This document shows, piece by piece, positions 17,368 through 26,519 of a stretch of DNA of 64,000 nucleotides (positions are counted from its first letter, which is position 1; every line of letters starts with the position of its first letter). The notes below the pieces were generated by a model, which was not told where the DNA came from, made no database searches, and saw only the letters and a program-made list of their open reading frames with translations. Source of the stretch: Sphaerisporangium sp039871875 (GTDB lineage: Bacteria > Actinomycetota > Actinomycetes > Streptosporangiales > Streptosporangiaceae); the NCBI RefSeq assembly GCF_039871875.1, contig NZ_JBDPMD010000023.1, forward strand, positions 55,846-119,845, read 5' to 3'. The translations under genes were made by a program, and so were the position numbers.

Positions 17368-18591
17368 TCACTCCCGCCGGCCCATCTTGCGTGCGACGCT
17401 CCCGTACCAGGCCGGGACCTCACGCTCGTCGTCGAACCAGCGGGCGACCACGATGTCGGTGGAGGAGTGCAGCAGGATCGAGACCACGATGGTGACGGCG
17501 ACGATCTGGAACACCTGCTGTCCGGCGGCGATGCCGGAGGCGAGCACCAGCAGGCCGTAGACGACGGAGGCGAAGCCCTTGGGGCCGAACCAGGCCACCG
17601 CCGTCTGCTCGCGTACCGACAGCCCGGAGCGCAGGAAGGACAGCCAGATGGCGATCGGGCGGGCGAGCACCAGCGCGCCGATCGCGAACAGCCAGCCCTG
17701 CCAGCCGACCGAGCCGAGCAGCGCGGGGGTGATGAGGGCGCCGAACACCAGCAGCGCGGCCAGCTTGAACACCTCGGCGATGAGCTCACCGAAGTGCTCG
17801 AACGACTCGCGCTGGCGCCGGCCGAAGGTCGCCACGGTGATGCCGGCCGAGAAGGCGGCCAGGAACAGGTTGCCGTGTGTGGCCTTGCCGACGGCGAGGA
17901 CGAGCAGGCCGATGGCCAGGGCGTTGAGCGGTTCGTAGGCGGTGGAGGCGGAGAACCAGCGGGTCTGCTCCAGCTTGATCGCCGCCCAGGGGATCACGAT
18001 CCCGATGGCGACGCCGAGGCCCAGCTCCAGCCCCAGTGCGCCGAGGTGCAGATCGTCGGACCCGGAGGCGATGGCCAGGAAGAGGATGACGAACGGAAGC
18101 GCCAGCCCGTCGTTGACGCCGGATTCGACGTTGAGCAGTTGCCGCAGCCGGGGCGGCACCTTCTCGTTGCCGACCAGCGCGGCGGCGAAGACCGGGTCGG
18201 TGGGTGCCAGGATCGCGCCGATCAGCAGCGACTCGATCCAGCCCAGCCCGAGCAGATAGTGGGCACCGGCGGCCGTGACGGCCAAAGTGAGCGGCAGTCC
18301 CCATCCGAGCGCCCGCCCCGGTAGCCGCCAGGCGCTGCGCAGTTCGGCCCAGCCCACCCGCATGCCGTCGGTGAACAGCACCGTGAACAGGGCCAGCTCC
18401 GCGAGGACGGCCACCAGGTCGTCGCCGGGCCGCAACGAGACCACGCCGAGCACGCCGTCCCCGAGGACGAATCCAGCCACCAGGAACAGCGCGGCGGTGG
18501 ACAGGATGGTGCGGTGAGCCAGGCTCGACAGCAGCACGGCCAGCAACAGCACGGCGGCGAACGCCGTCAGCAGCGGCCCCATCAACGCCAC
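17368..18591 (-). CDS. CPA1-type Na+(K+)/H+ antiporter
   Basis: This 407-residue inner-membrane protein has 11-12 hydrophobic helices and exchanges monovalent cations for protons. The CPA1 core is visible: LIGAILAPTDPVFAAALV (the transmembrane Asp and the unwound TP), then NVESGVNDGLALPFVIL, whose ND pair is the ion site. A late FGPKGFASVVYGLLV segment (Gly-Pro-Lys-Gly) is usual in this group. There is no long cytosolic tail, unlike NhaP2. The start is GTG 18591 or ATG 18582. It lies 44 bases upstream of the alpha/beta hydrolase, so the two may be co-transcribed. Confidence 0.92.
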   Translation of the reverse strand: MALMGPLLTAFAAVLLLAVLLSSLAHRTILSTAALFLVAGFVLGDGVLGVVSLRPGDDLVAVLAELALFTVLFTDGMRVGWAELRSAWRLPGRALGWGLPLTLAVTAAGAHYLLGLGWIESLLIGAILAPTDPVFAAALVGNEKVPPRLRQLLNVESGVNDGLALPFVILFLAIASGSDDLHLGALGLELGLGVAIGIVIPWAAIKLEQTRWFSASTAYEPLNALAIGLLVLAVGKATHGNLFLAAFSAGITVATFGRRQRESFEHFGELIAEVFKLAALLVFGALITPALLGSVGWQGWLFAIGALVLARPIAIWLSFLRSGLSVREQTAVAWFGPKGFASVVYGLLVLASGIAAGQQVFQIVAVTIVVSILLHSSTDIVVARWFDDEREVPAWYGSVARKMGRRE

Positions 18592-18704
18592 CGCGGGGAG
18601 CAGGTCATCAGCGGCCTCCGGCCGGGTCGGCGACGAAAACTGCCGACCAGACTTCCCGGCGCACCGCCGCCCACCCTAACAGGGGCCGCGGAGAGTGCTC
18701 GTGG

Positions 18705-19967
18705 TCAGGACAGCGATTCCAGGATCGTGACGGCGCGGGCGGTGCCGTTCTCGGCGCGGATGCGCCGCCCGAGGTCGTCGGCGGCGGCCGCCATCGCCGG
18801 GTCGGTGGCGGCCCGCCGGATGGCGGCGGCGAGCCCGTCCGGGGTGAGTCGCCGCTGCGGCTGGGGCGGCACGGCGACACCGGCCGCGTGCGTGCGCGCC
18901 GCCCAGAACGGCTGGTCGGCGACGAACGGGCAGACGACCTGCGGCCGTCCGGCGGCCAGCGCGGCGCCGGTGGTGCCGCTGCCGCCGTGATGCACGATCA
19001 CGCTCATGCGCGGGAACAGCCAGTCGTGCGGCGCCTGATCGAGCCGGTGGACGGTGTCCGGCAGGTCGCCGGCCTGGATGCCGCCCCAGCCGGAGGCCAG
19101 TACGGCACGCACCCCGGCCAGCCGGAGCGCCTCGGTGACGATGCGGCCCAGGCGCCGCGGGTCGGTGCCGGCCATGCTGCCGAACCCGACGTACACCGGC
19201 GCCGGGCCGTCATCGAGGAACGCGGCAAGCTCCGGCGACGGGTTCCAGCCTGGCGGGGCGGGCAGGAACCAGAAGCCGGTGGTGTGCACCCACGCCGGGT
19301 AGTCCAGGCCGCCGGGCAGGACGTGCCGGCTGAAGCCCTGAAGGACGGTCGCCGGACGGCCGTCCGGGCGGCGCAGGATGTCGTGCCGCCCGCGCCGCCG
19401 CGGCAGATCCAAGCGCCGTCCGCGCAGCTCGTCGGCGATGCCGCCGAAGGACCGAAGCATCAGTTTGATCGGCAGGTAGGAGGCCCGGTTCAGCGCCGTG
19501 GGCAGCGGCAGCGGCACCATGGGGTTGCGGAAGGTGGCGGTGGGCACCCAGACGGGCTGGAGCGCGGCGGGAACCGCGGGCACGCCGAGCCGTTCGGCGA
19601 TGTGGTGGCCGGGCACGCCTGGTGCGTGCACGACCAGATCGGCCCCGCCCTCCGCGACGCCGGCCATGTCGTCGAACACGGCCGCCATGAGCGGCTTGCT
19701 GCGCCGCATCACCTGCAGGGCGACCTTCTTGCCGCGCAGGCCGCGGTAGTTGGTCTCGATGGCCTCGCGTATGCCGGGCTCATTGACGAGCGTGTTCGGC
19801 CCGTCGTGTACCGGCGCGAAGGCGATGCCGTGCGGTCCGGCGAGGCCCGCCATCGCGGCCGGGGCCGCCAGGATCGGTTCGTGCCCGGCCCGCTTGAGCG
19901 CCAGCGCGAGAGCGGCGTACGGCTGCACGTCGCCACGGGTGCCATGAGTGAGGATGAGCACTTTCAT
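18705..19967 (-). CDS. UDP-glycosyltransferase-like (GT1/GT28) enzyme
   Basis: This 420-residue GT-B enzyme is of the sterol/macrolide glycosyltransferase type. The N-domain starts MKVLILTHGTRGDVQPYAAL, typical of enzymes that glycosylate hydrophobic acceptors. The C-domain donor site is VHHGGSGTTGAALAAGRPQV followed by FVADQPFWAART, the PSPG-like His and Asp/Gln positions. VYVGFGSMAG is the conserved GS loop. ATG 19967 follows GAAGGATCGCCG. It is divergently paired with a GbsR/MarR regulator across a palindrome, so it is likely induced by a hydrophobic compound that it glucosylates (inference). Confidence 0.9.
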   Translation of the reverse strand: MKVLILTHGTRGDVQPYAALALALKRAGHEPILAAPAAMAGLAGPHGIAFAPVHDGPNTLVNEPGIREAIETNYRGLRGKKVALQVMRRSKPLMAAVFDDMAGVAEGGADLVVHAPGVPGHHIAERLGVPAVPAALQPVWVPTATFRNPMVPLPLPTALNRASYLPIKLMLRSFGGIADELRGRRLDLPRRRGRHDILRRPDGRPATVLQGFSRHVLPGGLDYPAWVHTTGFWFLPAPPGWNPSPELAAFLDDGPAPVYVGFGSMAGTDPRRLGRIVTEALRLAGVRAVLASGWGGIQAGDLPDTVHRLDQAPHDWLFPRMSVIVHHGGSGTTGAALAAGRPQVVCPFVADQPFWAARTHAAGVAVPPQPQRRLTPDGLAAAIRRAATDPAMAAAADDLGRRIRAENGTARAVTILESLS

Positions 19968-20066
19968 CGGCGATCCTTCGCTCGGAGGACTACTGCGCTC
20001 GCCGACCAGGCTTCCCGGCACACCACCGGCCTGTCACAGGCCGAATATTCATCAATATACCGTGAT

Positions 20067-20082
20067 TTCAGAAATTTCTGAA
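20067..20082. promoter_or_regulatory. Perfect 16-bp palindrome in the GT/MarR divergent promoter
   Basis: TTCAGAAATTTCTGAA lies in an AT-rich pocket between the glycosyltransferase (start 19967) and the GbsR/MarR gene (start 20124). MarR/GbsR dimers bind such 16-20 bp dyads, so this is the probable operator for both genes. Confidence 0.7.
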
Positions 20083-20123
20083 GATTGCATGGCTTGGCTA
20101 TGCTGGCCGGAGGAGGTGACCAG

Positions 20124-20585
20124 GTGGGCGAGCAGGAACGATGGCAGGCCGCGGAACGGCTGGCTCTGGTGCTGACCGAGGGCGGCCTGCAACGTATGTC
20201 GGCGCGAGCCCTGGCGGTGTTCCTGTTCACCGATGCCGACACCGTCACCATGGGCGACATCGCCGACCGCCTCGGGGTCAGCGCCGGCTCGGTGTCCGGC
20301 GCGGTCAAGGCCCTGCTGACTGTCGGCCTGATCGAGCGCCTGCCCGCGCCCGGCAGCCGCCGCGAGCACTACCGGCTGCGTGACGACGCCTGGCCGACCC
20401 TGTTCTCCACCCAGAACACCGTCGTCCACGTCATGCTGCAGGCGGCGAAGACCGGTATCGCCACCACCACGTCAGGCGACCCGGCCCACGCACGCCTGAC
20501 CCGGATGCACGACTTCTATGAGTTCCTGCTGGGTGAACTACCTGGCCTGCTGCGCCGCTGGGAAGAACAGCGCTCATCCCGCTGA
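20124..20585 (+). CDS. GbsR/MarR-family transcriptional regulator
   Basis: This 153-residue winged-helix regulator likely represses the divergent glycosyltransferase. The HTH is TMGDIADRLGVSAGSVSGAV, with wing LIERLPAPGSRREHYRL. The long C-terminal helices match the GbsR subgroup (MHDFYEFLLGELPGLLRRWEE). GTG 20124 is chosen because GGAGGAGGT lies six bases before it; the in-frame ATGs further up (20085, 20100) have no such site. No Cys-based redox motif is seen. Confidence 0.9.
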   Translation: MGEQERWQAAERLALVLTEGGLQRMSARALAVFLFTDADTVTMGDIADRLGVSAGSVSGAVKALLTVGLIERLPAPGSRREHYRLRDDAWPTLFSTQNTVVHVMLQAAKTGIATTTSGDPAHARLTRMHDFYEFLLGELPGLLRRWEEQRSSR

Positions 20586-20758
20586 GTCCGCACTCACCCG
20601 CGGCGGCACTCACCCCCGCGCCACGTCACGGGGACGGTGTCGCACGCAAGCGGGAAGCCCACTGCCTGGCGCGAGCCGGCAGGGATAGGCTGGTCGTCAG
20701 GTGAGCCGGGAAGCCTGGTCGGCACGTCAACTCCGCATCGAGTGAAGGACGTGCCCGT

Positions 20759-21796
20759 GTGCCCCCCGGCCCCCCACCCCCAGAGTCCGACGACGCGGTG
20801 TCTGAGCCTGCGTCCCCGGTCATGACCGCGCATCGGTTCCACAGCGCGGCGACGCCGGTCATCGAGATCGTCCACCTCAGCAAGCGCTACCGCGACGTGC
20901 CGGCCGTCGATGACGTCACCTTGCACGTGCGGGCGGGACAGATCTACGCCCTGCTTGGCCTCAACGGAGCCGGCAAGACGACCTTGATCCGCCTGCTGCT
21001 CGGCATGATCACCCCCACCGCCGGGACGGTGCGCGTCCTCGGTGCCGACGTCTCGGCCGGCGATCGCAGCGCCTGGGCGAACGTGGGCTACCTGGTGGAG
21101 GCGGCAGCCGCCTACCCCGAGCTGACCGTGCGCGAGAACCTGGACGTGGTCCGCCGGCTGCGCCGCCTGCCCGGCACCGCCGACGACATCATCGAACGGC
21201 TGGCGCTCACCCCCTACGCCGACCGGCGGGCCCGCACCCTGTCGCTGGGCAACCTGCAGCGCCTGGCCCTGGCCAAGGCGCTGCTGCACGCCCCCGGCCT
21301 GCTCATCCTCGACGAACCCGTCAACGGCCTGGACCCGGCCGGTGTCGCCGAGATCCGCGCGGTGCTCGCCGACCTGGCCCGTCAGCACGGCACCACCGTG
21401 TTCCTGTCCAGCCACCTGCTCGCCGAGGTCGCCCGCCTGGCCACCCGCGTCGGCATCATGCACGACGGCCGCCTGATCGCCGAACACGACGCCGGTCAGC
21501 TGGACCGGCACCGCCGCCGCCACCTGCGCCTGGCCACCCGCGACGACGCCACCGCCCGCGCGGTGCTGCGTGCGCACGGCTACCACCCCCGTCCCGCCGT
21601 GCCGGCCGGCCTGCTGCTCTCCGACCAGCGCGCCCTGGCCCGGCCCGAGGACGTCGCCACCGTGCTCGTCCACGGCGGGGTGCCGCCCATCGACCTCCAC
21701 CTGCAGGAAGAAGACCTCGAAGCCTTCTTCCTGCGCACGGTCGGACCGGCCACGCCGACCGCCCTCCACACCGGAACGGGGGCCGCGGATGCGTGA
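20759..21796 (+). CDS. ABC exporter ATP-binding protein
   Basis: This 345-residue ATPase of the CcmA/DrrA-like class energises the membrane protein that follows. It has Walker A LNGAGKTTLIRLLLG near residue 70, a signature reading LSLGNLQRLALAKALL (degenerate LSxGx in place of LSGGQ), Walker B LLILDEPVNGLDP and the switch His in FLSSHLLAEV. A ~90-residue C-terminal extension is usual in this group. GTG 20759 has AAGGA nine bases upstream; ATG 20822 is an alternative. It overlaps the permease by 8 bases. The substrate is unknown (lipid, peptide or drug). Confidence 0.92.
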   Translation: MPPGPPPPESDDAVSEPASPVMTAHRFHSAATPVIEIVHLSKRYRDVPAVDDVTLHVRAGQIYALLGLNGAGKTTLIRLLLGMITPTAGTVRVLGADVSAGDRSAWANVGYLVEAAAAYPELTVRENLDVVRRLRRLPGTADDIIERLALTPYADRRARTLSLGNLQRLALAKALLHAPGLLILDEPVNGLDPAGVAEIRAVLADLARQHGTTVFLSSHLLAEVARLATRVGIMHDGRLIAEHDAGQLDRHRRRHLRLATRDDATARAVLRAHGYHPRPAVPAGLLLSDQRALARPEDVATVLVHGGVPPIDLHLQEEDLEAFFLRTVGPATPTALHTGTGAADA

Positions 21797-22568
21797 GGCG
21801 CTGTGGGCGGAGACGCTGAAGGTGCGGCGAAGCCGGCTGCCCTGGATCACCGTGCTGGCCTTCACCGTGGCCGCGCTGGTGTGCGGGATGTTCATGTTCA
21901 TCCTGGCCGACCCCGCCCGTGCCCGGTCGTTCGGCCTGCTCGGCGACAAGGCCCAGCTCTCCGGCGCCATCGCCGACTGGCCCGGCTATCTCGCCCTGCT
22001 CGCCCAGGCCGTCGCGGTGGGCGGACTGGGCATCTACGGGCTGATCGCCATCTGGCTGTTCGGCCGCGAATTCAGCGACCACACCGCGACCGATCTGCTC
22101 GCCCTGCCCACCTCGCGCACCGCCGTCGTCGCCGCCAAGTTCACCGTCGCCGCGGTCTGGGCGCTGCTGCTGGCGCTCCTGCTCGCCGGGCTCGGCCTGC
22201 TGATCGGCGCCTTGCTCGCTCTGCCCGGCTGGACGGTGCCGGTCGCGGTCGGGGGAGTCGGACGCATCGTGGCCGCGGCCGCGCTGGCGGCGCTGACCAC
22301 CACGCCGCTGGCCCTGGCCGCCGGCATCGGCCGCGGCTACCTGGCCGCCGTCGGTGTCCTGTTCGCCCTCGTGTTCGCCGCTCAGGTCATCGCGACGCTT
22401 GGCTACGGCGCCGTCTTCCCCTGGTCGGTGCCCGGCCTGTTCGCCGGGGTCGCCGGCCCCGGCCAGAACCCGCCCGGCCTTGCCGGCCTCGCGCTGGTCG
22501 CGGCCACCGGCGTGGCCGGCGCCGTCACGACCGCCGTCTGGTGGAACCGCGCCGACCACACCCGATGA
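21789..22568 (+). CDS. ABC-2 type exporter permease
   Basis: This 259-residue integral membrane partner of the preceding ATPase has six hydrophobic segments, starting with ITVLAFTVAALVCGMFMFI. The N-terminal cytosolic stretch LWAETLKVRRSRLPW and the FSDHTATDLLALPTSRTAVV loop are typical of ABC-2 permeases of the bacitracin/lantibiotic-export style. It shares 8 bases with the ATPase gene, so the pair is translationally coupled. Nothing in the pair shows the substrate. A 101-base gap separates it from the convergent TIGR03086 gene. Confidence 0.9.
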   Translation: MREALWAETLKVRRSRLPWITVLAFTVAALVCGMFMFILADPARARSFGLLGDKAQLSGAIADWPGYLALLAQAVAVGGLGIYGLIAIWLFGREFSDHTATDLLALPTSRTAVVAAKFTVAAVWALLLALLLAGLGLLIGALLALPGWTVPVAVGGVGRIVAAAALAALTTTPLALAAGIGRGYLAAVGVLFALVFAAQVIATLGYGAVFPWSVPGLFAGVAGPGQNPPGLAGLALVAATGVAGAVTTAVWWNRADHTR

Positions 22569-22669
22569 GAGTGGCCGGCCCGCGTACGCCGCCGCGGCGG
22601 CCGTCTTCGTACAGCCGTTGTGCGGTGCCCGCCCGCAGGTGACCGCCGAGCCGGCGGGCGGGCGCAGCG

Positions 22670-23332
22670 TCACGCGTCGGCGTGTCGTCCCAGGTGGGCC
22701 AGGAGCCGGACGCGCGGCGTGGCGGTGGGCAGGACGGGCAGCGCGTCGGTGAACTGACTGCCGCGTCCCTGTTCCACGGCCGGGTCGGTGGTGGCGAAGT
22801 GCCACACCGCTTGGATGATGTCGTCGCGCGCCGGGTAGGGCAGATGCGCGCCGGTGGCGATGTCCCAGCCATGGATGAGCGATTCGAGCAGGCTGATCGA
22901 GGCCAGCACACTGCCGGGCACGTCGGTGCCCATGAAGGCGTGCTCGCGTTCCAGCGTGCCAGGCGCGGTGAAGGCGGCCAGCGATCGATCGGTGATCGCG
23001 GCGAACGCGGTCACGGGGTAACCGCCGAGGTGATCGGTGTCGGCTTGGCGCTGGGCGTCGACCTCGGCCGCGTCCACTGCGTCGTCTTCGGCGAAGCGGG
23101 CCAGAAGCAGCAGGCCGCCCGCCAGATGGTTGGCTGTCTGGCGGACGGTCCACTTGCGGCACGGGCTCGCGGCCGTCCACCCTTGCGGGCCGATCTGGCC
23201 GATCACGCTGGTGACCAGGGCGAAGCTTTCTTCGAGCAGAGCGCGATCGTCGGCGAGCGGTACCTGGCTCGTGTCTCCGGCCCGGTGCTCCCAGGCGTGG
23301 TGGTGCGGCTCGACGGCAGTACGGGGATCCAT
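22670..23332 (-). CDS. TIGR03086-family (DinB/mycothiol-type maleylpyruvate isomerase N-domain) protein
   Basis: This 220-residue protein has a DinB-like four-helix fold. Helix 1 holds ALVTSVIGQIGPQGWTAASP, followed by CRKWTVRQTANHLAGGLLLL, the metal-binding His of the actinobacterial TIGR03086 group. Further His residues (LIHGWDIATGAHLP) complete a zinc site. Such proteins are thought to use mycothiol, but individual reactions are unknown. ATG 23332 has GGGAGGAA upstream. It lies 78 bases behind the ECF sigma factor on the same strand; that pairing is common in actinobacteria and suggests an operon or target gene. Confidence 0.85.
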   Translation of the reverse strand: MDPRTAVEPHHHAWEHRAGDTSQVPLADDRALLEESFALVTSVIGQIGPQGWTAASPCRKWTVRQTANHLAGGLLLLARFAEDDAVDAAEVDAQRQADTDHLGGYPVTAFAAITDRSLAAFTAPGTLEREHAFMGTDVPGSVLASISLLESLIHGWDIATGAHLPYPARDDIIQAVWHFATTDPAVEQGRGSQFTDALPVLPTATPRVRLLAHLGRHADA

Positions 23333-23410
23333 GGCTGTTCCTCCCGGTGGAGGGTCGCGAACGCGACCGTTCACCCAGACAGATCCCGCTCACCGGGCCG
23401 ACTCATCGCC

Positions 23411-24370
23411 TCACACCGGGGCGGTCAGGGGAAGGCCGAACCAGCGGAACAAGGCGGGGTCGGGGAACCCGATGATCTCGGAGATGCCCTGTGGCGTCGC
23501 CGACAGCACCATGATGCCGAAGCCGCGGCAGTCGCCGGTCTGGTCCGGCAGGTAGGCGGCCAGCGCGGGCTGGCCGTTGGCGCCGGCCTCGACCAGCCGG
23601 ATGAGCTCCAGCCGTCCTCCGGCCGGTTCGGTCGCGAAGAAGCGTGTCACCGCCGCCCGGCCGCTGATCTCGACCTCCTCCGGCGGCATCCGCAGGACGA
23701 CGTCTTGGCGCAGGAGCGCGGCCAGCCCGTCGAGATCGCAGCGTTCCCACGCCTGCACGAACTGGCGCAGCAGCCGCCGCTCGTAGTCGATCAGCGGGCG
23801 CCGCGGGCGCTCCGGCCCGGAGCGCAACGCCGCTCGGCCGCGTTGCAGCAGGCTGTTGACGGCCGGGACGCTGATCTGGAGCAGGGTGGCGACCTCGGCG
23901 GCGCTCCAGCACAGCACCTCGCGCAGGATGACCGCGGCCCGCTGGGCCGGCGGCAGCAACTGCAGCGCCGCGACGAAGGCCAGCGCCACCTCCTCGCGCC
24001 GCTCGGCCACCAGCGCGGGGTCCACCTCGTCGATGAGCACGTCCGGATAGGGCTGCAGATGGGCGATCTCGGCGGACACGACCGGCAGGCGCCCGCGCCG
24101 CTCGACGGCCCGCAGGCAGGCCATGGTGGCGATCTTGTGCAGCCAGTGGTGCAACGGCGCCCGCCCCTGGTAGCCGCCCAAGCCGCGCCAGGCCCGCACC
24201 AGCGTCTCCTGCAGTGCCTCCTCGGCCTGGTCGACCGAGCCCAGCATGCGATAACAGTGCAGGTGCAGGCCCCGTCGATATGGTGCGACCAGGGCGGCGA
24301 AGGCATCGTGGTCGCCCTCCCGCGCGGCGGCCAGCAGCCGGGCTCGCTCGGCCTCGCCGTCCTCGACCAT
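23411..24370 (-). CDS. ECF sigma factor with C-terminal SnoaL domain (SigG/SigX5 type)
   Basis: This 319-residue sigma-70 family factor is used for extracytoplasmic or stress promoters. Region 2 is FAALVAPYRRGLHLHCYRML followed by GSVDQAEEALQETLVRAWRG. Region 4 is LQLLPPAQRAAVILREVLCW followed by SAAEVATLLQISVPAVNSLL. Residues ~195-319 are a SnoaL-like NTF2 fold (WERCDLDGLAALLRQDVVLR) that in this group replaces an anti-sigma factor as control element. No anti-sigma gene is adjacent, which fits. ATG 24370 is the first in-frame start within the homology. Confidence 0.92.
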   Translation of the reverse strand: MVEDGEAERARLLAAAREGDHDAFAALVAPYRRGLHLHCYRMLGSVDQAEEALQETLVRAWRGLGGYQGRAPLHHWLHKIATMACLRAVERRGRLPVVSAEIAHLQPYPDVLIDEVDPALVAERREEVALAFVAALQLLPPAQRAAVILREVLCWSAAEVATLLQISVPAVNSLLQRGRAALRSGPERPRRPLIDYERRLLRQFVQAWERCDLDGLAALLRQDVVLRMPPEEVEISGRAAVTRFFATEPAGGRLELIRLVEAGANGQPALAAYLPDQTGDCRGFGIMVLSATPQGISEIIGFPDPALFRWFGLPLTAPV

Positions 24371-24452
24371 GCTCACGGCAGCGAGCCTAACCACCCGGAC
24401 CGACACTGCGGCCCTCAGCGGGTGGCTGGTCCCTCCTCAGGGACGCCGCTCG

Positions 24453-25385
24453 TCACCGCCCGGGGCGGATGTGCCCGTCCGTCTCCTCCGGAGGGCGGGC
24501 AGGGGACGCCGTGCGGTCGCCGTGATCGCAGGCGTACGACGCGAAGACGCCGGCCGTGGCCGCCCCTGTGCGCAGGAAGCGCTCGTCCAGGATGGCGGCC
24601 AGGTCGTCCAGTGCCCGGCGCAGCATCGTGGCGGAGAGCCGGACGTCGGGACGGCCGGCGTTCACCGCCCGCTCCGCGAGGCCGGCGGCATGGCCGATCT
24701 GCCGGGGCAGCGAGGTGTTGTCGTCCCCGTCGTAGAAGTAGTACGACTCGGCGTACTGGAGGAAGTCGACCGTGATGACCGAGACGTTCGCGGCCAGGCT
24801 GTCCAGCAGTGCGGCGCCTCCCTCCGAATCGAGCTCCTGGAGGGTCACCTCGCCGCGGCGCACGTGGGAGAGGCGCAGCGCGAGCGTGCGGCGGCGGGCC
24901 AGGGCGGGATAGATGCCGAGGATCCACGACACGGTCGCCGACAGGAGGGCGAAGCCGACCAGCGCCTCCAGCGGGCCGGCGACGCGCAACCAGCCCGCGG
25001 CCGGCGCGATGTCCCCGAGGCCGAGGGTGGCGAGCGTGACCAGGGAAACGTACAGCGCGTCCACCAGCCCCGCGTGCTCGGCGGGGACGAGGTTCGAGGA
25101 GTACGTGAAGCTCTGCGGCATGTGCGGCCAGTAGATCAGTGCCCACCCGGCGGCCACGGTCACCGCCCACGCGGCGACGACGCAGACCATGCCCAGCGGG
25201 CCGGCGAGCCCCGCTGCGCGCCGCCGGGTGCTCAGGCGTGAGGACAGGCGCCACATTCCCGTCATCACCAGCCTGCTCAGGCCGCCGTGGCGGGTCGGGT
25301 GCCAGATCGTGTGAAACACGTCCCGGAGGATGGCCATCACGAGGGCGGCGCCGAGGAGCGTCACGAGCCACGTCATGCCCTGCAT
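24453..25385 (-). CDS. Two-TM potassium channel-like protein
   Basis: This 310-residue membrane protein has an N-terminal hydrophobic anchor (TWLVTLLGAALVMAILRDVF), a TM1 near residue 65 (VVAAWAVTVAAGWALIYW), a pore loop with selectivity-type motif TLATLGLGDIAP, and a following TM2 (LVGFALLSATVSWILGIY). The usual TVGYGD is GLGD here, so K+ selectivity is plausible but not certain. The cytosolic C terminus (~150 residues) has no RCK/TrkA motif; its ESYYFYDGDDNTSLPRQI segment is seen in related actinobacterial ion channel family proteins. The start is ATG 25385 or 25376. Confidence 0.85.
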   Translation of the reverse strand: MQGMTWLVTLLGAALVMAILRDVFHTIWHPTRHGGLSRLVMTGMWRLSSRLSTRRRAAGLAGPLGMVCVVAAWAVTVAAGWALIYWPHMPQSFTYSSNLVPAEHAGLVDALYVSLVTLATLGLGDIAPAAGWLRVAGPLEALVGFALLSATVSWILGIYPALARRRTLALRLSHVRRGEVTLQELDSEGGAALLDSLAANVSVITVDFLQYAESYYFYDGDDNTSLPRQIGHAAGLAERAVNAGRPDVRLSATMLRRALDDLAAILDERFLRTGAATAGVFASYACDHGDRTASPARPPEETDGHIRPGR

Positions 25386-25550
25386 TTTCCCGCCAGGGGC
25401 GGCCGCGATCCGCACCCAGCCCGTGGGTGTGCTTGCGCCCCCGATGTTCCAGAGGCACCCGGCGATGAATTTCCACCGTCGCGAACCCGTGAGAGCCCGC
25501 CCGGGTCTCACCGCGCCGGGGTTCGGACGCGCTGACCACCTGGCAGTGGA

Positions 25551-26447
25551 TCAGGTTCGGTGCCGGCGGGCGAGGGGAATGCGGAACAGGAAGCACGCAC
25601 CGCCGGTCGCCGAGTCGTCGATGTGCAGAGTGCCGTGATGGTCTGAGGCGATGTCGCGCGCGATGGCCAGCCCCAGGCCGGCACCGCCGCGGTCGCGGCT
25701 GCGGGCGGTGTCGAGCCGGGTGAAGTCCCGGAACGCACGGTCGCGCCCGGGAGTGGGGGTTGCCTCGCCGTCATCGGTCACGGCCAGTTCGGCGTGTTCA
25801 CCGGCGCGGCGCAGACGTACCTCTATCACGCGGGTGGCGGGACGCCGGACGTTGTCGAGCAGGTTGACGAGCAATCGGGCGATCTGGCCTGGGGCGGCGT
25901 TCACCATGACCGCGGGGTCGAGGTCGAGTCGTAGGTCGCAACGGCCGGCCCAGCGAGCCGCCACTGTCTTGACCAGTTCGGTCAGGTCCACATCTTCGAG
26001 GATCTTCCCGGTGTCGGCCTTCGGGCAGGCCAGCCGGACGAGATCGGCGAGGATTTTCTCCAGCCGGACGAGGTCACCCATGACATGGTCCAGGAGCTCG
26101 GGGAGGTCGACGTCCTCCGGATGCATCCGTGCTGCTTCCACTTGCAGGCGTAGGCCGGTGATCGGTGTACGCAGCTCGTGCGAGGCGTCGGCGGCGAACT
26201 GACGCTTCCGGTCGAGCAACTGTTGAACGTGCGCTTTCGCCTCCCTCAACTGTTCGTCCGGTTCCCGAGTCCCCTCGGGGGGGACCTCGTGCTCCGCCTC
26301 CACCCGCCCCGGCGGTTCCTCCCACCGCAGTTCGCAGACGCCGATGTTCGCCTGGTTGACGGCCGCAATGGTCGGATCAGGCGCGATGACCAGGCAGGGG
26401 TTCGGAATGGCCGCGAACACGGCGGCGTCGTCGATGTTCTGTCTCAT
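25551..26447 (-). CDS. Sensor histidine kinase with truncated PAS region
   Basis: This 298-residue cytosolic kinase has an H-box FAADASHELRTPITGLRLQV (His ~96) with DHp helices, then an HATPase with N-box LLVNLLDN and a GGAGLGLAIARD glycine loop. The D-box is DDGEATPTP, which lacks the second Gly of DxGxG, so ATP binding may be weakened. The N terminus begins like a PAS domain (VFAAIPNPCLVIAPDPTIAA) but only ~35 residues remain before a charged linker. No transmembrane segment and no adjacent response regulator are seen. Homology is good, but the gene may be partly eroded like its CYP102 neighbour. Confidence 0.75.
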   Translation of the reverse strand: MRQNIDDAAVFAAIPNPCLVIAPDPTIAAVNQANIGVCELRWEEPPGRVEAEHEVPPEGTREPDEQLREAKAHVQQLLDRKRQFAADASHELRTPITGLRLQVEAARMHPEDVDLPELLDHVMGDLVRLEKILADLVRLACPKADTGKILEDVDLTELVKTVAARWAGRCDLRLDLDPAVMVNAAPGQIARLLVNLLDNVRRPATRVIEVRLRRAGEHAELAVTDDGEATPTPGRDRAFRDFTRLDTARSRDRGGAGLGLAIARDIASDHHGTLHIDDSATGGACFLFRIPLARRHRT

Positions 26448-26519
26448 CACGTTCTCTCTCTCCGGTATGCCCGGCAGGATGAGCGTCCGCCGGTGGCCCT
26501 GGCTGGCAGCGCCGGGAGA

